A stretch of 18,965 nucleotides of DNA from an uncultured Demequina sp. (lineage in GTDB: Bacteria; Actinomycetota; Actinomycetes; Actinomycetales; Demequinaceae). A program made the translations under genes and the position numbers. Below are positions 1-5,843 of the stretch, piece after piece (the first letter of the stretch is position 1; every line of letters begins with the position of its first letter). The stretch lies in contig CALALQ010000453.1 in NCBI GenBank assembly GCA_937925595.1, positions 1 to 18,965 on the forward strand. The letters run 5' to 3'. The notes under the pieces are model-generated. The model was given only the letters and a program-made list of their open reading frames with translations. It was not told the origin of the DNA and searched no databases.

Positions 1-72
1 GACAACCGCACCGTCACCATCGACACCAACTACAACATCACCTCCACCAACACGAGGACCCTCAACTGCTGA
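1..72 (+). CDS. C-terminal end of an unidentified protein (5' truncated)
   Basis: Frame 1 is open from the first base to a TGA at 70-72 and gives 23 residues ending in TRTLNC. The fragment is rich in Thr, Asn and Asp with alternating polar/hydrophobic residues (TVTIDTNYNI), which would fit the last beta-strands of a secreted or surface protein. It is too short to assign a family. A strong hairpin lies 45 bp downstream, so the gene seems to end here rather than continue into an operon. Coding status rests only on the open frame, the codon style and the terminator that follows. Confidence 0.5.
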   Translation, partial: DNRTVTIDTNYNITSTNTRTLNC

Positions 73-116
73 TCTCTCGTGGAGGCGGCGGACAGGTGAC
101 CTGAGGGGCAGAAGAA

Positions 117-141
117 GCGGCCCGAGCTCAGCTCGGGCCGC
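117..141 (-). terminator. Hairpin terminator between convergent genes
   Basis: A perfect 10-bp GC-rich stem (GCGGCCCGAG at 117-126 and CTCGGGCCGC at 132-141) encloses a 5-nt CTCAG loop. Read on the minus strand, the stem is followed by TTCTTCTG, a partial T tract, so it best suits termination of the minus-strand PCP gene. The TGA stop of that gene (128-130) lies inside the hairpin. The plus-strand side lacks a T tract, but the same stem could also stop transcripts of the gene ending at 72. Confidence 0.7.
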
Positions 142-1084
142 CGGACCACCATGTTGGCGATCCCGAGCGGGAGCGAGGCGGTGTAGCACCCGCGGACACG
201 ATGGCCTCGGCGTCGTCCGCCCCCGTGAGTGTCTCCCCCCCGTGGCTTTCCTCTTGCCGGCGTTCGGCGACGTTCGCCACGGGCCCAGGGGTACGTGCGG
301 CAGACGCGGACGGCTGAGGACTCGGGCCCTCGGACCCGCTCTCCCGAGCAACGCCATCGGCATGAGTACCCGCAGGCGGTCCGGACCGAAGTGCGTTCAC
401 CAGCTCGGCGATGCCGATAAGCAGCGCACAACCGAGCCCAAACAGACCGAGTCCCGCCGCGATTGCCAGTGCGAGCGAGGGGCCACGGAGCTCGTCCCGT
501 GCCTCGGCCACACCGACGCCTGAGACCCGGAGACGTTTGGCCCCTGGGATCGCCTCGGCGGCCGCCTTCGTATCCAGATAGCGCATCAACCCGACCACGG
601 CAGCATTCGCCAGTCGTTCGGCGTCCGCGCGCTTGGGAGCTTGCGTGTCGACCTGGATGATCGGCAGCCACGCGCTGTTGGAGACCATCGTGACTTCAGT
701 GGAGAGCACCGTCTTGTCCCGCGGAGGGGCGCCATCGAATGCGGCCGGAAGCCCGGCGTCTGGGTTGACGCCGATGAAATCGTCCGGCTGCATTCCGGCC
801 TGCCGCGCGATCGCGTTCTTGATCTCGCCGTCGACCATGAGATTCGCGAGAAGGGCCGTGCGTGCCCCCAAAGAATCAGAGCCTTCCGGGGACAGGTCGA
901 CGACCTGTGATGCGGGCGTGTCCACGAGGATGCGCGCGCTGGCGACGCCGACCGTGTACTTGCGACTCTCCATGCTCGGGATCTCGTACAAGACGAAAAT
1001 GCCGGCGGCGATCGCCATCAGCGCGAGCAACGCGACGAAGAATCGGAAACGCCAGAGCCGGCGCAGGATGAAGACGGTGTTCAT
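128..1084 (-). CDS. Wzz-like polysaccharide co-polymerase (PCP) with long cytoplasmic tail
   Basis: The 318-aa protein has PCP architecture. It has a basic N-terminus, TM1 at about residues 13-33, an extracytoplasmic domain of about 165 residues, and TM2 at about 203-228. The domain carries a VDTPASQVVDL motif near residue 54 and APKRADAERLANAAV near 149, both shared with the PCP genes at 4317, 5069 and 5844. PCPs set chain length of Wzy-made polymers at the membrane. Unlike its relatives it has about 85 Pro/Ser/Gly-rich, probably disordered residues after TM2. It has no kinase domain and no Tyr cluster. I chose the ATG at 1084; the frame also opens at a TTG at 1123, but the added residues look non-coding. 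No clear Shine-Dalgarno is visible. It stands alone, divergent from the methyltransferase. The exact substrate is unknown. Confidence 0.8.
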   Translation of the reverse strand: MNTVFILRRLWRFRFFVALLALMAIAAGIFVLYEIPSMESRKYTVGVASARILVDTPASQVVDLSPEGSDSLGARTALLANLMVDGEIKNAIARQAGMQPDDFIGVNPDAGLPAAFDGAPPRDKTVLSTEVTMVSNSAWLPIIQVDTQAPKRADAERLANAAVVGLMRYLDTKAAAEAIPGAKRLRVSGVGVAEARDELRGPSLALAIAAGLGLFGLGCALLIGIAELVNALRSGPPAGTHADGVARESGSEGPSPQPSASAARTPGPVANVAERRQEESHGGETLTGADDAEAIVSAGATPPRSRSGSPTWWSGGPS

Positions 1085-1278
1085 GGGGCGGTTTGAGTGC
1101 CGAAGCGGCGTCCTTATAACCAACGCGATTCAACGCCGGCTTCTTGCACTTTCCCGCCGGCGAGGTCCACGTAGCCATATCGAGCGTGATCAGGCGACCG
1201 AGGTCATCGCATTGTCCTCGACGCCGGGCAGGTCTCGGTGGGCGCGAATCCAGTCACGCCGGAGGTCTCATCGAAGCG
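1085..1278. promoter_or_regulatory. Divergent intergenic region between PCP and methyltransferase genes
   Basis: These 194 bp separate two divergent starts, so promoters for both should lie here. An inverted repeat of two CGCCGGC-type arms (1134-1140 and 1156-1162, 15-bp gap) sits near the middle. A TATAAG sequence on the minus strand (1113-1118) resembles a -10 box for the PCP gene, but no matching -35 box is found 16-19 bp upstream. A GGAGG at 1261-1265 is the likely, slightly distant ribosome-binding site of the methyltransferase. No promoter can be assigned firmly. Confidence 0.35.
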
Positions 1279-1911
1279 ATGCAACGGTACGTTGGAGCCG
1301 TGCGCTTCACGCGTTCAGCAGCTTCGCGCCTCGAGGCACTCGCGGTCTCATCCGGGCTTCGCCCGTACCGGCCCCGGTACCACGTCGCAGCCGCCACGTG
1401 GGACAGCGACTACGCGTCCGGCGCGCTCGATCACTACGACGCACCGCACGAGCGTGCGCGATATGCGGTGCTCGTCGGCTTTCTGCGCGAACACGCGCCG
1501 AGGACCATCCTCGACGTCGGCTGTGGCGTCGGCCTACTCCGCGCACACATCGAGCATCTCGACTTCACCGCGTACCACGGCATCGATCCGTCGGCCGTGG
1601 CCATCCAGGCTGCCACCCAGCGTGGCTTCGGTCGCTCGACTTTCGAGGTCGGCACAACGCCGACGGGCAAGTACGACGCTGTGGTGTGCAACGAGATGCT
1701 CTACTACGTCGATGACTTGGACGGATTGCTCGAGTGCATCCGCCAGAGCCTCGTGCCTGGAGGCCGACTGATCACGAGCGTGTATAAGCATCCGGGCGAT
1801 TTCGCTCTTCACCGGCTTCTCGCGAGGCACTTTCGAGCGATCCACGCCGTCGACGTCCGGAATTCGCTCACACGACACCGCTGGAAGCTTGCGTCCTACG
1901 AAGCGCGTTGA
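1279..1911 (+). CDS. Class I SAM-dependent methyltransferase
   Basis: The 210-aa protein has the Rossmann methyltransferase signatures in order. Motif I is ILDVGCGVGLL (about residues 77-87), binding SAM. GIDPS (101-105) is the acidic post-I region, YDAVVCNEMLYYV (132-144) is motif II, and LVPGGRLITSVYKH (158-171) is motif III. The domain fills the protein, and the acceptor cannot be read from sequence. In this setting methylation of a glycan residue or end-capping of the chain is plausible (inference). The frame extends upstream to a TTG at 1144, but those residues look non-coding. The ATG at 1279 has GGAGG 13 bp before it. It is the only plus-strand gene in the left third, and its last 16 bp overlap tail-to-tail with the GT2 gene that ends at 1896. 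Confidence 0.85.
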   Translation: MQRYVGAVRFTRSAASRLEALAVSSGLRPYRPRYHVAAATWDSDYASGALDHYDAPHERARYAVLVGFLREHAPRTILDVGCGVGLLRAHIEHLDFTAYHGIDPSAVAIQAATQRGFGRSTFEVGTTPTGKYDAVVCNEMLYYVDDLDGLLECIRQSLVPGGRLITSVYKHPGDFALHRLLARHFRAIHAVDVRNSLTRHRWKLASYEAR

Positions 1912-2867
1912 GAACTCCGTGCCAGGACCTTGGAACGTGCCGGTGCCGGGAAACCGGGCAGCCATTCCTTGCGCTGGCGCCACAGGATCCGCCACGCAGC
2001 CTCGCCCTTGGTCTCGTGGCGAGTAACGCGCTGACCGAGTGCACGCAATCCAACGCCTGCGGCGAGCAGCGCCAGCCCAACCGGACGCCGCCACCCGGTC
2101 CAGTGCCGCCGGATCAACGTTGCCTTACCGCGGAACAGCAACGCGAGCTTGGCGGCCCGCGTCTGGGAGGCCTTCCCCACGTCGTGGACGACTTCGGCTG
2201 CCGGGCATATCACAGGTCGATAGCCGGCCGCCCGAGCACGTATCGCGAGGTCGGCGTCTTCGCCGTACATGAAGTACCGCTCGTCGAAGCCCTCAAGCCG
2301 GGCCCAAGCCTCACGCTCAACGAGCAGCAGGCAGCCGGTGACGACGCCTACCTCCCGCACGCTGTCGCGTTTGTAGTAGCCCATCGCTTCGGGGTCGAGG
2401 ACGCGATTGCCGCGCGCAAGAGAGCTCAGCCCAGAAGCCCATGCAAAGGTGCTCCACACAGTCGGCAGAGCCCAGCACGAGCTCGGCTCCAACGATCCAT
2501 CCCTCCGCAGGGTGCGTCCACCGTAAAGCCCATGGCCCGGATTCGCACGGGCGAACGCGACGAGCTTCGCCAGAGCATGATCCAGCACGACCGTATCCGG
2601 GTTCAAGAGCAGTAGGAACTCAGCATCGCTATACGTCGCTGCGAGGTTGACGCCGGCGGCGAAGCCGAGGTTCGTGGGCGAAGCCACCATCCGAACCGAC
2701 GGAAACCGTTCACGAACCATCGCGACAGAGTCATCCTCAGACGCGTTGTCGACGACGACGACCTCCTGGTGGAGACCGTCTCCCTGCGCGTACACGCTCT
2801 CGAGGCACTCGGCCAACTCAGCCGAGGTGTTGTACGAGACGATCAGCACGGCGACGTCAGCGGGCAC
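1896..2867 (-). CDS. GT2 glycosyltransferase, rhamnosyltransferase-like
   Basis: This is a 323-aa inverting GT-A enzyme. Visible motifs are VAVLIVSYNT at the N-terminus, VVVVDNASEDDS (nucleotide binding), the metal-site region LLLNPDTVV in place of a strict DxD, and FDERYFMYGEDADLAIRA (catalytic-base region). This layout is typical of the WbbL-like subgroup that adds dTDP-rhamnose or a similar sugar to a lipid-linked acceptor at the inner membrane face. The donor is not proven by sequence. The frame opens at a TTG at 2897, but the GTG at 2867 has an excellent GGGAGG 5 bp upstream and overlaps the acyltransferase stop by 11 bp, so I start there. It is the last gene of the 7958-1896 run. Its 3' end overlaps the convergent methyltransferase. 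Confidence 0.87.
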   Translation of the reverse strand: MPADVAVLIVSYNTSAELAECLESVYAQGDGLHQEVVVVDNASEDDSVAMVRERFPSVRMVASPTNLGFAAGVNLAATYSDAEFLLLLNPDTVVLDHALAKLVAFARANPGHGLYGGRTLRRDGSLEPSSCWALPTVWSTFAWASGLSSLARGNRVLDPEAMGYYKRDSVREVGVVTGCLLLVEREAWARLEGFDERYFMYGEDADLAIRARAAGYRPVICPAAEVVHDVGKASQTRAAKLALLFRGKATLIRRHWTGWRRPVGLALLAAGVGLRALGQRVTRHETKGEAAWRILWRQRKEWLPGFPAPARSKVLARSSQRAS

Positions 2868-3405
2868 GCTGACCTCCCGTTGCCGGACGCTCACCAATCA
2901 CCCTTGCGGGAACACCCACCGCGATCGAGTTGGGCGGGAGGTCGCGGGTAACGACAGACGCCGCACCCACAATGCATCCGTCCCCTATCGTCACGCCCGC
3001 CGTTACGACGACCCGAACGCCGAGCCAAACGTCGTCACCGATGACGACGTCCTGCTCGGTCTTGGTCTGCTCACGGAACGGCACGCCCCGCTCAAAGGCG
3101 TAGTCGGACGCCGTGATGAACACCTCGGGGGCGAGCGACACAGTGTTGCCAATCCGTATCCGGCCGGCTGAGTCGCCCGCCCACAGGAAACTGCGCTCGC
3201 CGATGTGGCAGCCAGATCCGATCGAAATCCGCTGCCCATTGCGAATCGAAACGTTGGGTGCAAGCCCCGTGCCCTTCCCGAGAGTCAGCTTCCGACGCTC
3301 GCGCACGTGCGAGTAGCCATAGAAATGCAGCAGACGGAAAGCGTGCAGGTAGGTGCGTACATCACCGAACGTGTCTCGCGCGCGCCGTAGACGGTCGGAC
3401 TTCAC
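2857..3405 (-). CDS. Left-handed beta-helix (hexapeptide) acyltransferase, catalytic His not found
   Basis: The 182-aa protein resembles the LacA/WbbJ/WcaF acetyltransferases. It has hexapeptide turns (ISIGSGCHIGE, IRIGNTVSLAP, VVIGDDVWLG, VTIGDGCIVGAASVVT) and the usual closing DLPPNSIAVGVPARVIG. Such enzymes O- or N-acetylate sugars in the cytoplasm using acetyl-CoA, as trimers. The segment that normally carries the catalytic His (DH.H type) reads FITASDYAFERG here, and no His occurs after about residue 67. The protein may therefore be inactive or use another mechanism. The start is GTG at 3405, whose GTGA overlaps the stop of the upstream GT2. The open frame reaches farther upstream, but that part lies inside the GT2 gene. 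It probably decorates the repeat unit. Confidence 0.8.
   Translation of the reverse strand: MKSDRLRRARDTFGDVRTYLHAFRLLHFYGYSHVRERRKLTLGKGTGLAPNVSIRNGQRISIGSGCHIGERSFLWAGDSAGRIRIGNTVSLAPEVFITASDYAFERGVPFREQTKTEQDVVIGDDVWLGVRVVVTAGVTIGDGCIVGAASVVTRDLPPNSIAVGVPARVIGERPATGGQRAR
2873..2878 (-). promoter_or_regulatory. Ribosome-binding site that sets the GT2 start
   Basis: The minus strand reads GGGAGG followed by 5 nt and GTG (2867-2865). It lies inside the end of the acyltransferase gene. It is the strongest Shine-Dalgarno in this run and argues for GTG at 2867 over the upstream TTG/GTG pair at 2897/2894. Confidence 0.7.
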
Positions 3406-4244
3406 CGTGCCGCCGCCGATACTCGGCTCGAGTCGTCCCGCTCCCACCCGACGTCCCCGCGATTGCGCTTGCGCCGAACTCCGCGCTTGGCAAGCCCTGT
3501 GATGGTCATGAAGACCGGCAGGTCGAGCGCCAGAGCTGGGCGGCGCCGCAGGAGCGACGCGAGTGGCGGCCCGCTCGCAGCGCCTGGCAGAACCCCCATT
3601 TTCTCGCGGAGCTCGATCTGGCCATGAAGTGTCCTTGTGCGCCGATGAACGAGCCCCGCCATGGTGCGCGCCGGACGGATCACGAACCGCTGATCACGAG
3701 CGCACAGACGCTCTGAGGGAAGGAAGCTGTCGTGCACGTACTGGTCGTCGTTGGTGATGTCTGGGAACTCGCCAAGCCGCTCGCGCCCAGCCGCCGACAG
3801 GATGTAGACGCCCGATCCCACGGGCGCGGTCACGCTCCAGTCGAGCGAGAGCCATACTCGATAGTACGCCCGCACCACCCACGGGCACCCGTCTAAGTCG
3901 ACCTCAAGCGCTGGGGCCGCGATCAGCGCCCCGGCGGCCTGCATATCCGCAGCCGTCGAGAGCAGCGCGTGCCACCCCACCTCCACGTCGGCGTCGACGA
4001 ACGCACGCGGGAAGTGGCTCGCCGCGGCATCCCCCGCAACGACGGCGGCGTGCTTTGACGCGACCGGAATCTCGATGACGGTCACCCCCCGAAACGCCCG
4101 CGCGACCTCCACAGTGCGGTCGGTACAGCCGTTGGCAACCACGATCACCTCGAGCTCGCCCTGCTCGGCTCCTGACGCGAGTCCCTGCAAACATCGTCCG
4201 ATCACTGCTTCTTCATTATGTGCGGGAATCACGACACTAAGCAT
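3402..4244 (-). CDS. GT2 glycosyltransferase
   Basis: A GT-A fold enzyme of 280 aa. The N-terminus reads LSVVIPAHNEEAVIGRCLQGL, followed by LEVIVVANGCTDRTVEVA. The metal-binding motif is FVDADVEV (about residue 84), and NDDQYVHDSF (about 165) may carry the catalytic acid/base. The remaining C-terminal part is basic and has no obvious membrane anchor. The fold is clear, but donor and acceptor are unknown; it should act on the lipid-linked repeat unit in the cytoplasm. The frame starts with a GTG at 4250, but the ATG at 4244 has GGCGG 5 bp upstream and is preferred. Its stop overlaps the acyltransferase start by 4 bp (GTGA), indicating coupled translation. A 72-bp gap separates it from the PCP gene ahead of it. 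Confidence 0.85.
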   Translation of the reverse strand: MLSVVIPAHNEEAVIGRCLQGLASGAEQGELEVIVVANGCTDRTVEVARAFRGVTVIEIPVASKHAAVVAGDAAASHFPRAFVDADVEVGWHALLSTAADMQAAGALIAAPALEVDLDGCPWVVRAYYRVWLSLDWSVTAPVGSGVYILSAAGRERLGEFPDITNDDQYVHDSFLPSERLCARDQRFVIRPARTMAGLVHRRTRTLHGQIELREKMGVLPGAASGPPLASLLRRRPALALDLPVFMTITGLAKRGVRRKRNRGDVGWERDDSSRVSAAAR

Positions 4245-4316
4245 CAGCACCGCCAGATACTAGAGAAGAACACGTGGGCGCCCGATCGCTCCGACCGGAC
4301 GAACCGCGCCTGCAGC

Positions 4317-5069
4317 TCAAGCGATGGCATGGTGCGTGCGACCTCCGAGCCAGCGCCGCAGCGGCGCGAGAATGAGAATGATCGCTGCGCACCACGCAAC
4401 GAAGACCGAGGCGCCGATCCCGACCGGTAGGGCGGGATGAGAGCGCGTGGTCAGATGCTCCACCTGCACGGGCGCGACTTGCTCGACATCGTATGCCTCG
4501 AGAACCGAGTCCGCGCGTCCGTTGACGATCTCCGACCTGTAAGTTCCCGCGCGCGTGCTCTGGGACTTCAGCACCTCGGCGGCGACCGTCGCGAGCTTGG
4601 ATGCCGCCGCTGTGTCGGGCGCATAGACGGATACGAGGACTACCGGGATCGTGCGGTTTGGTACCGACGCTGTCAGTACATAGGGCGTGAACACCGTGTT
4701 CATCGCCTTGCTGGCCGCAACTGGAATCGGCGCTCCCGCGCCCGCATTCTCGTAGCTTGAGTTGAGCACCTCCACGTCGGCGACGCGCACCCCTATGCCC
4801 GTCGCGAGCCGTTTCCGATACTCATCCGCCGTCAGCAGGCTCGCAAGCATCCTTGCTCGCCACGCCAACGATTCGGCCTCAGGCGATGCAGCGTTCAGGA
4901 GCTGCGACTTGGGCGTATCGAGGACGAGGCGGACTGTTGCTACGGCCCCGTCGTCCCGCACCGCCGGCCGCGACGCGAAATACAGGCCTATCGCAATCGC
5001 GGGCGCCAGACCGAGAAGGACGAGCCACCTGTGGCGCCAGAGCGCTCCGGCAGCGAACACAGCCTCCAT
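4317..5069 (-). CDS. Wzz-like polysaccharide co-polymerase (PCP)
   Basis: This 250-aa membrane protein has TM1 at about residues 14-33, an extracytoplasmic domain with VRLVLDTPKSQLLNA (46-60) and PVVLVSVYAPDTAAASKLATVAAEVL (142-167), and TM2 at about 214-236. It ends in a short basic tail. The VDTPxS-type motif and the second helix motif place it with the other three PCP modules of this locus, though it is the most divergent in its second half. No kinase or Tyr-rich tail is present. The role is inferred to be chain-length control together with the polymerase two genes upstream. The start is ATG at 5069, which shares its A with the TGA of the preceding gene (TGATG). The frame extends to 5132, but that is inside the preceding gene. 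Confidence 0.8.
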   Translation of the reverse strand: MEAVFAAGALWRHRWLVLLGLAPAIAIGLYFASRPAVRDDGAVATVRLVLDTPKSQLLNAASPEAESLAWRARMLASLLTADEYRKRLATGIGVRVADVEVLNSSYENAGAGAPIPVAASKAMNTVFTPYVLTASVPNRTIPVVLVSVYAPDTAAASKLATVAAEVLKSQSTRAGTYRSEIVNGRADSVLEAYDVEQVAPVQVEHLTTRSHPALPVGIGASVFVAWCAAIILILAPLRRWLGGRTHHAIA

Positions 5070-5839
5070 CAGCTGCCCGTTGCCTGCTCGGTGAGCTTCG
5101 CCTGCCGCCACCCGAAACGCACGCGCGACCATAGCGCTGCCATCGCCATGGCCATGCTGAACGCGAGCGCAAAGACCAGCGCTGCGACTTGGCGGTCCAC
5201 GCCCGCGTTGATCACGGTGCCTTCGGCCTGCCCGAGGGGAAGCAAGCGGACCTGAAAGTCCGCAGGTGTGCGCTGGGCGGCAGCGAGCCGCCCAAGGTAG
5301 CCCTGGAGCTCGGCGACGGTTGCGTTGGCAAGTGCCGCGGCCATCGAAGGAGAGGGAGCTTGCGCGTAAACGTCGAGCACCGGGACCGACGGATTCACTT
5401 GCAGGTTGAGCCGGTATTGATCAGTCGACTTGAGTATGTCGGACGTCTCGCGTGCGTTCTCGGAGCCGGCTGGGCGCGTCGTCATCTCGCGTGTCAAGGG
5501 CGGTTGTACACGGAGAACTGCGGCGGGCACGCCCACGCGGTTCGCGATCCGTTCGCGAACTTCGGACCCTGCGGCCACGTTGCCGAGCAGCACGGCGCGA
5601 TTTCGAAGCCCTTCGATGCTGTACGTGTTCTGGCGCAGATCGAGGACGGTGGAGGTCGGCGTATCGACGACGACATGCGCCGTGGCAGTTGCCATCTCGT
5701 GTTTCCGCGGGGTCAAAGCAAGGGGAGACAGCGAGACCTGAGCGACGCTCCACGTCGCCGCGAGCCCCGCGAGCAGCAGGCTGACGAAGACCCTCCCACG
5801 GAGGAGCCACAAGGAACGCAGACGCATACCCAGTCCCAT
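5069..5839 (-). CDS. Wzz-like polysaccharide co-polymerase (PCP)
   Basis: A PCP-like protein of 256 aa. TM1 lies at about residues 14-36. An extracytoplasmic domain carries AHVVVDTPTSTVLDL (54-68) and VPVLDVYAQAPSPSMAAALANATV (152-175), and TM2 is at about 217-237, followed by a short basic tail. The second motif is nearly that of the fused PCP-Wzy protein (VLYIYAAAPSPADAERLANAAV), which suggests local duplication. The start could be ATG 5839 or ATG 5827; neither has a good Shine-Dalgarno. I keep 5839 because it lies only 4 bp after the stop of the polymerase gene. Its stop is coupled to the next PCP (TGATG). Expected role: regulating polymer length as an oligomer around or beside Wzy. Confidence 0.8.
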   Translation of the reverse strand: MGLGMRLRSLWLLRGRVFVSLLLAGLAATWSVAQVSLSPLALTPRKHEMATATAHVVVDTPTSTVLDLRQNTYSIEGLRNRAVLLGNVAAGSEVRERIANRVGVPAAVLRVQPPLTREMTTRPAGSENARETSDILKSTDQYRLNLQVNPSVPVLDVYAQAPSPSMAAALANATVAELQGYLGRLAAAQRTPADFQVRLLPLGQAEGTVINAGVDRQVAALVFALAFSMAMAMAALWSRVRFGWRQAKLTEQATGS

Positions 5840-5843
5840 GCCG

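Noticed and set aside
633..1715. 360-aa plus-strand open frame across the PCP gene and the methyltransferase
   Set aside because: It is Arg/Ser-rich without family motifs, and covers two recognisable genes in other frames.
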